Positions 1-9,757 are shown, counted from the first letter of the stretch. The stretch: DNA of 64,000 nt from MAG-121220-bin8 sp002700465 (GCA_943789295.1 CALSTO010000003.1:186001-250000); one strand, 5' to 3'. The notes: generated by a model from the sequence alone, not told the origin. Numbers and translations: made by a program.

Positions 1-41
1 TTTATAATTAAGTGTTAAAACTTAATTTAAAAAAACAAATT

Positions 42-287
42 TTATTTATTTGATTTTGAGGATTTTGCCTTCATTTTTTTTAAATTTTCCTCACTAAAAG
101 TATAGTCTTTTAGTTTTTTGCCCTTCCATCTTTGATAAAGAAATATAGGCATGAATACAAAAACCATGAAGGAAACACTAGCCCCAATAATTTTATTTCC
201 TAATAATTCGTCCCCTGATTTGAAATAAAACCCAATCGCTATTCCAAGCATTGATAAAAAAAAGAAAATAGATATAATATTTTTCAT
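42..287 (-). CDS. small two-helix membrane protein of unknown function
   Basis: This 81-residue protein is not recognised as a named family. Two hydrophobic stretches (about residues 4-22 and 34-51) are separated by a short polar turn and followed by a strongly basic, lysine- and serine-rich tail (about residues 53-81), so it is probably a small inner-membrane protein with a cytoplasmic tail. It starts at ATG and lies 14 bases downstream of aspS on the same strand, so it is probably cotranscribed with it. No catalytic motif is visible and no function is assigned. Confidence 0.75.
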   Translation of the reverse strand: MKNIISIFFFLSMLGIAIGFYFKSGDELLGNKIIGASVSFMVFVFMPIFLYQRWKGKKLKDYTFSEENLKKMKAKSSKSNK

Positions 288-301
288 TAAAAAAGTAGAA
301 C

Positions 302-2056
302 TTATTTACTGCTTTTAAGCTTTAATGATAATTCGTTAAGCTGCATGTCATCAAGTTTTGAAGGGGCATCTATCATAACATCTTTTCCACTATTGTTTTT
401 TGGGAAAGCTATATAATCCTTTATGCTTTCTTCACCATGAAGTATAGCAACTAACCTGTCTAGTCCAAGAGCAATCCCACCATGAGGAGGAGCTCCATAT
501 TCAAAGGCATTCATCAGAAATCCGAATTGTTCTTTTGCTTCAGCTTCAGAAAACCCTAAGTGTTTAAACATTAACGCTTGAATTTTTTTATCATGAATTC
601 TAATTGACCCACCTCCAATTTCATTTCCATTTAAAACTAAATCGTAAGCATTTGCCTTAACTTTTTCAGGTGATTTTTCTAAAAGGTCTAATTGATCAAG
701 CTTTGGAGATGTAAATGGGTGGTGCATTGCATGATATTTCTGCGATTCATTATCCCATTCAAGTAACGGAAAATCTGTAACCCAAAGAGGAGCAAATTCA
801 TCAGATTTTCTTAAATCTAGATTTTCAGCAAGCTCAAGTCTTAAGGCACTTATTTGAGCTCTAACCTGTGAAACTTCCCCTGAAAGAATAAAAATCAGAT
901 CTCCTTTTGCAGCTCCGGTTATATTAGCCCATTTGCCTAAATCTTCTTGATCGTAAAACTTGTCTACTGATGATTTGAAACTTCCATCATCATTACACCT
1001 AACATAAACTAATCCCTTAGCTCCAATTTGTGGTCTTCTGACCCAATTTGTATAACTATCAATTTGTTTTCTTGTAAAAGCATTTCCATTAGGAACCGCT
1101 ATTCCTACAACAAGTTCAGATGAATTAAAAACATTGAAATCTTTATGTTTTGAAACATCATTTAAATCCCCAAGCTCCATCCCAAATCTAATATCAGGTT
1201 TATCACAACCGTATTTAGACATCGCTTCATCGTATGTCATTCTAGGAAAATCATCAACATTAATATTTTTAATAGAGCTTAAAAGATGTCTAACCAGTCC
1301 TTCAAATGTTTTTAAAACATCTTCTTGATTAACAAAAGACATTTCACAGTCAATTTGAGTAAATTCAGGTTGTCTGTCGGCTCTTAAATCTTCGTCTCTA
1401 AAACATTTTACAATTTGAAAATATTTATCAATACCACCAACCATTAATAGTTGTTTGAAAGTTTGAGGCGATTGAGGAAGGGCATAAAATTCACCTTGAT
1501 TCATTCTAGAGGGGACAACAAAGTCTCTAGCACCCTCAGGTGTTGATTTAATCAAGTATGGAGTTTCAACATCAATAAAATCTAAAGCAGTCAAATAATT
1601 TCTTATTTCTGAGCTTACTTTATGTCTGAATATTAATTTTTCTTTGATAGAATTTCTTCTTATATCTAAATACCTATACTTCATTCTTAATTCCTCTCCA
1701 CCATCAGTTTTATCTTCAATTGTGAAAGGCGGGGTAAGGGATTCGTTAAGTACAGTTAGTTCAGAAACTAAAATTTCAATCTCACCTGTAGCAATGTTGG
1801 GATTTTTAGAAGTCCTTTCAATAACAGATCCTTTTACTTGAATTACAAATTCTCTTCCTAATGTTTTCGCTTTTTCAAAAAGATCTTTTGAGCTTCTTTG
1901 TTCATCAAAAATAAGTTGAGAAACTCCAAATCGATCTCTTAAGTCAATCCAAAGCATAAACCCTTTATTTCTAGATTTTTGTACCCATCCAGAAAGAGTT
2001 ACCTGTTGATCTAAGTTTTTTAACCTTAGCTCGCCACAATTGTGAGTTCTGTACAT
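302..2056 (-). CDS. aspS: aspartyl-tRNA synthetase
   Basis: AspRS charges tRNA-Asp with aspartate in the cytoplasm. The 584-residue length fits the bacterial type that carries a GAD insertion. The N-terminal OB fold (about residues 1-105, with a VTLSGWV stretch) binds the anticodon. Class II motif 2 is visible as CFRDEDLRADRQPEFTQID, and motif 3 as GGIALGLDRLVAIL near the C-terminus, followed by the usual AFPKNNSGKDVM segment. It starts at ATG 33 bases after the stop of the RND pump gene. A -7-like TAAATTTG lies just upstream on the minus strand, so it may have its own promoter as well as readthrough from the efflux operon. Confidence 0.97.
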   Translation of the reverse strand: MYRTHNCGELRLKNLDQQVTLSGWVQKSRNKGFMLWIDLRDRFGVSQLIFDEQRSSKDLFEKAKTLGREFVIQVKGSVIERTSKNPNIATGEIEILVSELTVLNESLTPPFTIEDKTDGGEELRMKYRYLDIRRNSIKEKLIFRHKVSSEIRNYLTALDFIDVETPYLIKSTPEGARDFVVPSRMNQGEFYALPQSPQTFKQLLMVGGIDKYFQIVKCFRDEDLRADRQPEFTQIDCEMSFVNQEDVLKTFEGLVRHLLSSIKNINVDDFPRMTYDEAMSKYGCDKPDIRFGMELGDLNDVSKHKDFNVFNSSELVVGIAVPNGNAFTRKQIDSYTNWVRRPQIGAKGLVYVRCNDDGSFKSSVDKFYDQEDLGKWANITGAAKGDLIFILSGEVSQVRAQISALRLELAENLDLRKSDEFAPLWVTDFPLLEWDNESQKYHAMHHPFTSPKLDQLDLLEKSPEKVKANAYDLVLNGNEIGGGSIRIHDKKIQALMFKHLGFSEAEAKEQFGFLMNAFEYGAPPHGGIALGLDRLVAILHGEESIKDYIAFPKNNSGKDVMIDAPSKLDDMQLNELSLKLKSSK

Positions 2057-2073
2057 TCTTTATTAATATGATG

Positions 2074-2081
2074 CAAATTTA
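2074..2081 (-). promoter_or_regulatory. candidate -7 promoter element for aspS
   Basis: On the minus strand this reads TAAATTTG, an exact match to the Bacteroidota -7 consensus TAnnTTTG. It sits 17 bases upstream of the aspS ATG in the 33-base gap after the RND gene. No good -33 TTG element is seen at the normal distance, so this is a tentative internal promoter. Confidence 0.4.
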
Positions 2082-2089
2082 AGAAGATA

Positions 2090-5000
2090 TTATCTATATC
2101 TTAAACCAATCCACAATTTAAATTTTTCAATCATCATAAACAAAGAAGGAACAACAAATAATGTTAAGAATGTTGCTACAACTAAACCTGATATTACCGT
2201 AGTTGCCAGTGGACCCCAAAAAACAAAGTTATCACCTCCCCAATATATATTTGGATCAAAATCACTAAAAAGAGTATAAAAATTTATATTAAATCCAGCT
2301 GATAATGGAACTAACCCTCCAATAGTTGTAATTGCTGTTAGAAGTACAGGTCTTAATCTTGATTTGCACGATTCAACAATAGAATCGTATTTTAATTCAA
2401 TTAATTTTTTGCTTTTATTAGACTTGTCTTGTTTTTTTCTGTTTAATAAAATTTCCGAATAGTCAAGTAATACAACCCCATTATTAACCACAATTCCAGA
2501 AAGAGCAATTATACCCATCATAGTCATTAAGATTACAAAAGAATTTCCAGAAATAGCGAGATATCCAAATACACCAATTAAACTTAGTATGATAGCTATC
2601 ATGATGATTGTAGGTTTACTTATAGAGTTGAATTGAAAAATTAGTAATAAGAAAATCAATAATAAACCGGTTGCAAAAGCTTTGAGTAAAAAAGCTTGAT
2701 TTTTATTTTGTTCCTCGATTTGACCAGTATAATCAATATCAACCATGCTGATATCTTCATTAAAATTTTTCATCTCAGAAACAATCTGATTTACAACAGC
2801 TCCTGCATCTACATATCCAGAAGATAACCCAGAATATATTGTAACAATTCTTTTAAAATCTTTGTGTTTTATGACATTAAAAGTGGTGGTTCTAGAGTTA
2901 CTAGTTACACTAGAAATAGGAATCTCTTTAATTATTCCATTATTAGGGTCTCTAAAAGTTAAACTTTGATCAAATAGTAAATCTTCAGAATACCTGTTTT
3001 CCTTATTGAACCTTATATTAATTTCATAATCTTCCCCATTTTCTTTATAAACCCCAGCCTTTGTTCCAAATAGAGCTGCTCTTAACTGTTGACCTATTTG
3101 ACCAACACTAAGACCTAATTCACCAGCCTTTTCTCTATCAATATTCACCAGATTTGTAACTCTTGATTTATTGACATCTATTTTCAACTCTTCAATTCCA
3201 GGAATATTTCTTGTATTAATATATTCAGTAATTTTTTCTGCTTTTTCAATTAAAGTAGTATAATCTTTTCCTGTAATCTCAATATTTATAGGGTATCCAA
3301 CGGGTGGACCCGATTGATTTTTTTCAACTGCTATGGACACTCCAGGATATTTGTTTTTTAATACTTGCTGTATCTCTTTTCTAACTTCTCTTGAACTTAA
3401 TCCTTGTCGATATTTAAAATCCCTAAAAGAGGTAGTTATTTTAGCTCTATTAGGAAGCTCTTGCAATCCCCCTAGCTCTTTATCAGGATTTTCTGTTCCT
3501 TCTCCAATTTGTGAAATATTATTTTGGACCATGAAATTATAGCCTGTGTCATCATAATATTTATCTGAGTATATTATAGAATTTATATCTGCTTCAATCA
3601 ATTTGGCTATTCTATTAGTTTTAGAGATATCCGTACCTTCGGGATATTCAACATAAACTATTATTTGTCTTGGATCTTCATCTGGAAAAAATTCTATGCT
3701 AGTTCTTTGACTGCTAACAGATTTCCCAAAACTGATAAAAGCTAATATTAAACTTAAAAACGTTGAAAGTATAATTAAATACGGCCTTTTTCCAACTAAA
3801 ATTATTTTAAGTAACTTTTCATAATTAGCATCAAGAATAGGCAGAAATTTTGATTGAAAACTATTAGCTAGTTTTCTAAGAAATAACCTGTAAATCCAAA
3901 AATTTATTGAAACAAATATAGTGAGAGATCCCAAAAACCTATAAACTCTACTAGACTCTAAATTATCAATAGTGAAGCCTAATATTAAAAATAAAATTCC
4001 AAAAATTCCGAGTGTTGCCGTAAGTCTAATAATTCTTTTAACAGGCATGTTAGTGTCTTCAATTTTCATAAACCTTGAAACTAATACCGAATTAAAAAAG
4101 ATAGCTACAAGTAGTGAGGAACACAGCACGACTGATAGAGTAATTGGGAAAAAAACCATAAACTTACCAATTCTTCCAGGCCATAATCCAAGTGGAATAA
4201 AAGCAGCAACTGTAGTTGCAGTAGAAATTATTATTGGGAAAGCAATTTCAGAGATACCTTTTTTTGTGGCTTCTATTCTGTTCATGCCTTCTTTTTCCAT
4301 TAATCTGTAAACGTTTTCAACAACAACAACAGCATTATCAACTAACAATCCAAGCCCAAGAATAAGACCAAATAGAATCATAGTGTTTAATGTATTACCC
4401 ATGGCACCAAGAATTGCAATTGACATAAACATTGACATTGGAATAGCTATACCAACAAAAAGTGCATTTTTAAAACCTAAGAAAAATAGTAATACTAAAA
4501 CAACAATAACAACCCCGAATATTATACTATTAACTAAATCTGTCACTTGGTTTTCAGTTAACTCAGATTGGTCGTTTGCTATTGAAACAGTTAGGTTTTT
4601 TGGAAAAATATTTTCGATATTTTTCTCTACAATAGAACGTATTTTTTCAACTGCCCGCAAGGTATTTTCACCTGATCTTTTTTTGACCACTAACATTACA
4701 ACGGGTTTGCCTTTTTCACGCGCATAAGTTGTCACTTCTTTCTCTTTAAATTTTATTTCGGCTATATCTTTCAGTAAAACTGAGTTATTGTATGATGATT
4801 TAACGACAAAATTTTCAAGGTCAGAGGGAGAGCCTATTTCTCCAATTATTCGAATTGTCTTTCTTTGATCATTGGCCTTTATATTTCCAGCAGAAACGGA
4901 AATATTTCCAGCTTGAATAGAATTCATAACATCATAAAACGAAATTTTAGAAGCCATCATTTTATAAATGTCGACTGCAATTTCAACTTCCTTCTCAAGA

Positions 5001-5569
5001 GCACCAGAAATATCAACTTTCTTAATTTCATTTAAACTTTCAATTTCATCTTGTAAAATTTCAGAATATTCTTTAAGCTTTTCAGTAGAATAATCTCCTG
5101 AAATATTAATATTCACAATTGGCATTTCTTCTGTAAAAGTCATGTTGAAAACATTAGGGTCAACTTTTACATTGTTAAACATAGGCCAATCTTCACTGGC
5201 TACTGCAGATTCAACTTCATCTTTTACTTTAAGTTTAGCTTCAGTGTATCCAATTCCGTCATCAAACTCGATTATTATTAAGGATAAATTTTCTTTGGAG
5301 GAAGATTTTATTTCAATAATATTATTGACAGATTTAAGCTTATCTTCAAGGGGCTCAGTTATCAACTTTTCAATATCTTCAGCTGTATTGCCAGGATAAA
5401 TAGAGCTGACAAATACTATATTTTCTTTAATTTCAGGATATTCTTCTCTAGGCATATTAAAATAAAAATCAATACCTAAAAAAAGAACTAACGCCATGAT
5501 AACATACATTGTAGTGCTGTTATTTATTGCCCAGGATGATGGTGCAAAATCTTTTTCTTTATTCTTCAA
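2090..5569 (-). CDS. RND (HAE1/AcrB-like) efflux pump inner-membrane subunit
   Basis: This is the proton-driven inner-membrane component of a tripartite exporter (1159 residues, slightly longer than AcrB). It shows the usual two-fold architecture: TM1 near residues 20-38, a large periplasmic porter domain, TM2-6 (about 345-500), then TM7 (about 596-615), a second porter domain and a C-terminal helix bundle. The TM4 proton-relay position reads VDN (D411, N412) rather than the paired Asp of AcrB, and the TM10 lysine equivalent is replaced in the stretch GIVVNNGVVLLDY. An extra hydrophobic pair occurs at about 513-562, between the two halves. The start is TTG; the next in-frame ATG would remove conserved residues. 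It is the last efflux gene of the operon. The substrate is unknown. Confidence 0.93.
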   Translation of the reverse strand: MKNKEKDFAPSSWAINNSTTMYVIMALVLFLGIDFYFNMPREEYPEIKENIVFVSSIYPGNTAEDIEKLITEPLEDKLKSVNNIIEIKSSSKENLSLIIIEFDDGIGYTEAKLKVKDEVESAVASEDWPMFNNVKVDPNVFNMTFTEEMPIVNINISGDYSTEKLKEYSEILQDEIESLNEIKKVDISGALEKEVEIAVDIYKMMASKISFYDVMNSIQAGNISVSAGNIKANDQRKTIRIIGEIGSPSDLENFVVKSSYNNSVLLKDIAEIKFKEKEVTTYAREKGKPVVMLVVKKRSGENTLRAVEKIRSIVEKNIENIFPKNLTVSIANDQSELTENQVTDLVNSIIFGVVIVVLVLLFFLGFKNALFVGIAIPMSMFMSIAILGAMGNTLNTMILFGLILGLGLLVDNAVVVVENVYRLMEKEGMNRIEATKKGISEIAFPIIISTATTVAAFIPLGLWPGRIGKFMVFFPITLSVVLCSSLLVAIFFNSVLVSRFMKIEDTNMPVKRIIRLTATLGIFGILFLILGFTIDNLESSRVYRFLGSLTIFVSINFWIYRLFLRKLANSFQSKFLPILDANYEKLLKIILVGKRPYLIILSTFLSLILAFISFGKSVSSQRTSIEFFPDEDPRQIIVYVEYPEGTDISKTNRIAKLIEADINSIIYSDKYYDDTGYNFMVQNNISQIGEGTENPDKELGGLQELPNRAKITTSFRDFKYRQGLSSREVRKEIQQVLKNKYPGVSIAVEKNQSGPPVGYPINIEITGKDYTTLIEKAEKITEYINTRNIPGIEELKIDVNKSRVTNLVNIDREKAGELGLSVGQIGQQLRAALFGTKAGVYKENGEDYEINIRFNKENRYSEDLLFDQSLTFRDPNNGIIKEIPISSVTSNSRTTTFNVIKHKDFKRIVTIYSGLSSGYVDAGAVVNQIVSEMKNFNEDISMVDIDYTGQIEEQNKNQAFLLKAFATGLLLIFLLLIFQFNSISKPTIIMIAIILSLIGVFGYLAISGNSFVILMTMMGIIALSGIVVNNGVVLLDYSEILLNRKKQDKSNKSKKLIELKYDSIVESCKSRLRPVLLTAITTIGGLVPLSAGFNINFYTLFSDFDPNIYWGGDNFVFWGPLATTVISGLVVATFLTLFVVPSLFMMIEKFKLWIGLRYR

Positions 5570-5581
5570 TTCAGTAATTTT

Positions 5582-6733
5582 TTAATTGATTATTTTAACT
5601 CTTGCTTTATCTACTAATTTTCTAATGCCCTCAGAAACTATCATATCTCCAGAAATTAATCCCGAAATAACTTCTACGTTTGCTCCGTCATTTTTTCCAG
5701 TTTTTACAATTGTTTTTGAAACATAATTTTTGTTATTACTTGTAGAAATTTTATATACATATTCTTTGTTGTCACTATCAATACTAATAAAGTTTTGATT
5801 TACCATCAAAGCAGATGAATTAGAATAATCGTTTATTCTTACTTTGGAGTTTAAATTAGGTTTAATATTCAAATTGTTTTTAGCTATATCCATTTCAATT
5901 TTGAATGTTCTGTTTATTGGATTTATATAACTGCCCGATTGTCGAATTGTTGTTGAAATAGTCTTGTCAAGCAGAGGGAAGTGAACAATAGCTTTATTGC
6001 CAGATCTAATAGAAGCTATATATTTTTCAGGAACATTGGATTCGATATATAAATTATCTAGATTTAAAAGCATCATCAAATTAGATCTTCCCGGATAAAC
6101 TACTTCGCCTTTTTTCACTACAACATTATCAATTGTTCCGCTAAAAGGCGCTTCAATTAGTGTTTTTTTGATTTGTTTTTTTAGTTGATTTATACCTTGT
6201 TTTTGAGCTTCATACATTGATTTAGTTTCCAAGAATTTAATTTCGCTTCCTATATTTTGATCCCATAATCTTTGCTGTCTTTCAAATGTTGTTTTAGTTA
6301 ATTCAAATCCAATTTCAAGTTGAAATAATTGTTCTTTTAGCCCGCCATCATCAATTTTTATTAAGGGCTGACCTTTTTTTACTATTTCACCACTTTTTAC
6401 GTATATATTTTTAACAATACCCGAAAATTCTGGATAAATATTGATTAACTCGTCAGAGTTAACGCTTCCTTGAACCTGTATGTAATGATCAAATGCAATA
6501 GGGTTAACCTTATATGCTTCAACTATTGGTAATTGTGGATTTGTATTTAGTTCCTCCAATTTATTATCAATAATTTGAAGCTTGCTGGAAAAATCTTGTT
6601 GAGCTGCTGCAATTTGTTTTCTTTTGAGCTTTATTTGTTCAACATCATTTGATTCTAATATGCTTTTTAGCGTGGAGTTATCTTCACATGATATTAGTGA
6701 AACGATAAGAAAGAGTATAAATATGTTTTTCAT
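5582..6733 (-). CDS. RND efflux periplasmic adaptor (membrane fusion protein)
   Basis: A 383-residue adaptor that would link the inner-membrane pump to the TolC-like channel. It begins with a lipoprotein-type signal (hydrophobic segment, then SLISC with the putative lipidated Cys at residue 16), which suggests anchoring in the inner membrane. A coiled coil (about residues 30-65) precedes a first lipoyl half (VKSGEIVKKGQPLIKID), an alpha-hairpin, and a second lipoyl half (IEAPFSGTIDNVVVKKGEVV), followed by beta-barrel and membrane-proximal domains. It lies between the outer-membrane channel gene and the pump gene, 8 and 12 bases from them, so it is translated from the same message. Confidence 0.93.
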   Translation of the reverse strand: MKNIFILFLIVSLISCEDNSTLKSILESNDVEQIKLKRKQIAAAQQDFSSKLQIIDNKLEELNTNPQLPIVEAYKVNPIAFDHYIQVQGSVNSDELINIYPEFSGIVKNIYVKSGEIVKKGQPLIKIDDGGLKEQLFQLEIGFELTKTTFERQQRLWDQNIGSEIKFLETKSMYEAQKQGINQLKKQIKKTLIEAPFSGTIDNVVVKKGEVVYPGRSNLMMLLNLDNLYIESNVPEKYIASIRSGNKAIVHFPLLDKTISTTIRQSGSYINPINRTFKIEMDIAKNNLNIKPNLNSKVRINDYSNSSALMVNQNFISIDSDNKEYVYKISTSNNKNYVSKTIVKTGKNDGANVEVISGLISGDMIVSEGIRKLVDKARVKIIN

Positions 6734-6740
6734 TTTAAAA

Positions 6741-8069
6741 TTAATTCTGAGTTAAAATTATTTCTAGATTGATTTTTTTAGTAATTACTTCTACCATAGA
6801 TTGAAGCAATTGATTTTGGATAGAGTAAAGCTGAAGTTGAGCTTGTCTTAAATCTAAACCAGAAATTAATCCCTCTAAAAATTTAATCTGATTTTTCTTT
6901 TCAATTTTTTCTGCTAGTTTAAGACTCTCAACCGAATTATTATAAGAGTTTAGAGCAAACTGGTATTCACTGTTAGCATTATCAAGTTCAATTAAAATAG
7001 TCTTTTTAGATTCCAATAAATCAACTTTTGATTTTTCATATTCTAATTTTGCTTGTTGTGTTTTTGCAGATCTCCTTAACGAACTAAAAACAGGAACAGA
7101 CATTGTGACTCCTGCAAAGGAATATCCATACCATTTTTGACTTGATTTAAAAAACTCAAAAGAATCACTATTGCCATCATAACCTCCTTTAATAAACGCA
7201 GATAGAGTAGGAAGAGCTTTTGATTTTTCTAAATTAAATAGAGTTTTCTGAGATTCTTTGTTATTGAAAGCCAGTTGATAATCAATATTTTTTTCTATGT
7301 CAAAATCTTCAATAGGCATAGTTAAGTCTGTGTTTTTTAAGATCAAACCCATGAGATTATCCTCTAAAATAATTTCTTTATCAATATCAAATCCGATAAT
7401 TAACTTTAATAGATTTAAAGAGGTCTTGTTTAGCTTAATTGAATAATCGAGTGAATTCTTTAAAGAAGAGTATGAGATAGTAAGCTGTTCAACATTTTCA
7501 AGTTCAGTAAATCCACTATCATAAATTTTATTTATTTCCTCTAGATTATTTTTTACATTTTCAAGATTTCTTTTTAATATCTCAACTCTTTCTTGACTAA
7601 CAAGCGCATTACCATATGCAGAGATTGTAGCTTTTTTTACTTCAATGTCAGTTTTAATTTTTGCCTTTTTAGCAATATCCATAAAAAGTTCAATTGAGGC
7701 TAAACCTATCATATATGATCCATCAAAAAGTAATTGTCTAAGAGTGAGTGAGCCATCTAATGTTTGTTTTGTACCAAAGGACAGCTCTGCAAACTCCCCT
7801 GGATTTCCTCCAAAAAATTCAGCAGGCACTAAAGAGATAGGCTGTTTAATATTATTGGAGTAATCAAAAAAAGCACTGATTTGAGGAAGTCCAGTTGCTA
7901 TAGTTTCCCATTTTTTTGCATTAGCAATTTCAAGGTCACTAGTTGCATTTTTTGAGAGCCTGTTATTTTGTAAAGCATAATTAATTGCATCTTCTAAAGA
8001 AAACGAATCTTGACTTTTAATGTCAGTGCTTAGAAGAAGAAGACATATAAATGCAACTGTTTTTTTCAT
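6741..8069 (-). CDS. TolC-family outer-membrane efflux protein
   Basis: The outer-membrane channel of the tripartite pump, 442 residues. It has an N-terminal Sec signal (about residues 1-19), then two repeated OEP units with long heptad-rich helices typical of the TolC alpha-barrel; the first unit starts with FSLEDAINYALQNN, a family hallmark. Its ATG overlaps the tetR stop by one base (TAATG arrangement), indicating translational coupling. With the adaptor and pump it forms a complete export system. Confidence 0.93.
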   Translation of the reverse strand: MKKTVAFICLLLLSTDIKSQDSFSLEDAINYALQNNRLSKNATSDLEIANAKKWETIATGLPQISAFFDYSNNIKQPISLVPAEFFGGNPGEFAELSFGTKQTLDGSLTLRQLLFDGSYMIGLASIELFMDIAKKAKIKTDIEVKKATISAYGNALVSQERVEILKRNLENVKNNLEEINKIYDSGFTELENVEQLTISYSSLKNSLDYSIKLNKTSLNLLKLIIGFDIDKEIILEDNLMGLILKNTDLTMPIEDFDIEKNIDYQLAFNNKESQKTLFNLEKSKALPTLSAFIKGGYDGNSDSFEFFKSSQKWYGYSFAGVTMSVPVFSSLRRSAKTQQAKLEYEKSKVDLLESKKTILIELDNANSEYQFALNSYNNSVESLKLAEKIEKKNQIKFLEGLISGLDLRQAQLQLYSIQNQLLQSMVEVITKKINLEIILTQN

Positions 8070-8665
8070 TACTTATTTATAAAGTGGTTTAGTTTTTTTA
8101 ATCCCTCATCAGTCACTATAGCTCTTAAATGGTATTCAATAAAATCTGTTTTTAAGCTAACTGGATCGTAAAGTTTAGTTGGAAAGGTATCCAAATCTCT
8201 TATACCCATCATACCCTTAAAATAAAGTCTGGAAATAAAATCAATTTTAATGTCTTTTCTAAACAAACCTAATTTGATTCCGTTGTCTAAACTTTCTTTA
8301 GTTGACTTTGTAATAAACTCAAATTGCTTATTGTTTAAATTTTTATGAATTTTTGGGTAATATTTTTCAAGTTGGTATAGAGGTGATACACTTTCTCTTT
8401 TGAGATATTTAATTAAAAATAAATTAATGTCATAAAGCTCACTTATTGGATCATCTGATGTTTTTTTTATTTCAGTAATCCCTCCAGTAATGCTTACAAA
8501 CATGTAATTAGACACCTCTTTAACAAGCTCAGTTTTATTTTCAAAAAAATTATAAATTGTTTTTTTAGAAACTCCCATTGAATTAGCAATGTTATCCATA
8601 GTAATGCTTTTAAATCCTATGGTGAGAAAAAGTTCTCTTGTTTTTTCTAATATTAAATCTTTCAA
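8069..8665 (-). CDS. TetR/AcrR-family regulator of the efflux operon
   Basis: A 198-residue one-component regulator. The N-terminal DNA-binding domain (about residues 1-47) shows the family pattern: ILEKTRELFLTIGFKSITMDNIA followed by the recognition helix region VSKKTIYNFFENKTELV. The C-terminal two-thirds is divergent and would bind the inducer; its ligand cannot be predicted. It starts at TTG and is the first gene of the tetR-tolC-adaptor-pump operon, so it most likely represses its own operon through the inverted repeat at 8697-8724. Confidence 0.92.
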   Translation of the reverse strand: MKDLILEKTRELFLTIGFKSITMDNIANSMGVSKKTIYNFFENKTELVKEVSNYMFVSITGGITEIKKTSDDPISELYDINLFLIKYLKRESVSPLYQLEKYYPKIHKNLNNKQFEFITKSTKESLDNGIKLGLFRKDIKIDFISRLYFKGMMGIRDLDTFPTKLYDPVSLKTDFIEYHLRAIVTDEGLKKLNHFINK

Positions 8666-8684
8666 GTATTATTTTTTTGGAGTG

Positions 8685-8716
8685 CAAATATAAGCAGGAA
8701 ACTTTAAAAACGCAAA
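8685..8716 (-). promoter_or_regulatory. promoter of the tetR-efflux operon
   Basis: On the minus strand a -33 TTTG (8716-8713), a 20-base spacer and a -7 TATATTTG (8692-8685) match the Bacteroidota promoter consensus. Transcription would begin near 8680, about 15 bases upstream of the TTG start of tetR. The -33 element lies inside the inverted repeat at 8697-8724. Confidence 0.65.
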
Positions 8717-8724
8717 TAGTTTCC
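8697..8724. promoter_or_regulatory. candidate TetR operator (inverted repeat)
   Basis: A 28-base imperfect inverted repeat with perfect 7-base arms GGAAACT and AGTTTCC. It covers the spacer and -33 element of the tetR promoter, the position expected for a repressor site of an autoregulated TetR protein. The binding protein is inferred from position only. Confidence 0.6.
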
Positions 8725-8770
8725 AAAGTTTTATGTTTAATTAATAATAGGAATTGTAAAAGATGTATTT

Positions 8771-9757
8771 TTGAATCAAAATAATATTTTGAATAATATC
8801 AAATTTTATGCCGAGTTAATTAATAACAGTCTAAAAGATTTGTCTTTTTCAAAAACCCCAAAATCTTTATATGATCCTATAAAATACATATTAGATATTG
8901 GAGGCAAAAGAATAAGACCTTATTTGGTTTTAATGTCAACAAGTACTTTTGGAAAAGATCCCATATTATCCTTAAACGCTGCTTTGTCAGTTGAATGTTT
9001 CCATAATTTTACTTTAATGCATGATGACATTATGGACTCAGCAGCTCTTAGAAGAGGTAACGAAACTGTCCATTTAAAGTGGGATACAAATCAATCAATA
9101 CTTTCTGGCGATGCATTACTAATTTACTCTTATAAATTGTTAGAAGACTATAGCCCAAATATTTTTAAGAAATTAAATAATGTTTTAAACACTACGGCTC
9201 TTCAAGTTTGTGAAGGTCAACAATTTGATATGGATTTCGAAAAAGATCCAAATGTGACGTTTGACAGTTACATTAATATGATCAAATTAAAAACAGCTGT
9301 TTTGGTTGGAGCTTCTTTGCAAATGGGCGCAATAATTGCCGAAGCTAATCAAAATGATTTAATCAAAATCTATGATTTTGGAGTTAACCTTGGAATAGCT
9401 TTTCAGTTACAAGATGATTACTTAGATACCTTTGGAGATGAATCTTTAGTTGGTAAATCAATTGGTGGAGATATTATTGAAAATAAAAAAACAGCATTAT
9501 ATCATTTGTCTTTAGCAAATGCTAATAATGAACAATCTGAAACTTTAAAATCTCTATACAACGATAATAACTCTATTGAAAAAGTTTTTAAAGTCACACA
9601 AATTTTTAAGGACACAAAAGCAGATCTCGAAAGTCTTAAACTTGTTGAACATTTTACCAATTTAGCATTAAATTCTTTAAATGAATTGAGTATTTCCAAC
9701 GTTAAAAAAAAGGAGCTTATTGATTTTTCCCATTCTTTATTAAACAGACAACTTTAA
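8771..9757 (+). CDS. polyprenyl (isoprenyl) diphosphate synthase
   Basis: A trans-prenyltransferase of 328 residues that would add isopentenyl diphosphate units to an allylic diphosphate, providing chains for quinones or other isoprenoids. Both Asp-rich magnesium-binding motifs are present: the first in MHDDIMDSAALRRG (DDxxD) and the second in LQDDYLDTFGD, and the N-terminal GGKRIRPYLVL matches the family. The product chain length cannot be decided from sequence by eye. The start is TTG; an ATG at 8763 is followed at once by an in-frame stop, and the next in-frame ATG would delete conserved sequence. It is divergent from the efflux operon. Confidence 0.93.
   Translation: MNQNNILNNIKFYAELINNSLKDLSFSKTPKSLYDPIKYILDIGGKRIRPYLVLMSTSTFGKDPILSLNAALSVECFHNFTLMHDDIMDSAALRRGNETVHLKWDTNQSILSGDALLIYSYKLLEDYSPNIFKKLNNVLNTTALQVCEGQQFDMDFEKDPNVTFDSYINMIKLKTAVLVGASLQMGAIIAEANQNDLIKIYDFGVNLGIAFQLQDDYLDTFGDESLVGKSIGGDIIENKKTALYHLSLANANNEQSETLKSLYNDNNSIEKVFKVTQIFKDTKADLESLKLVEHFTNLALNSLNELSISNVKKKELIDFSHSLLNRQL

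Noticed and set aside
6..27. AT-only inverted repeat AATTAAGT/ACTTAATT near the left edge, possibly a terminator for the minus-strand genes
   Set aside because: The stem is all but one pair A-T, and on the minus strand it is not followed by a T-tract; chance formation is likely in such AT-rich sequence.
1134..1328. Short plus-strand reading frame inside aspS (and similar ones inside other genes)
   Set aside because: Lies fully within a well-supported gene on the opposite strand with no family features; treated as a shadow frame.
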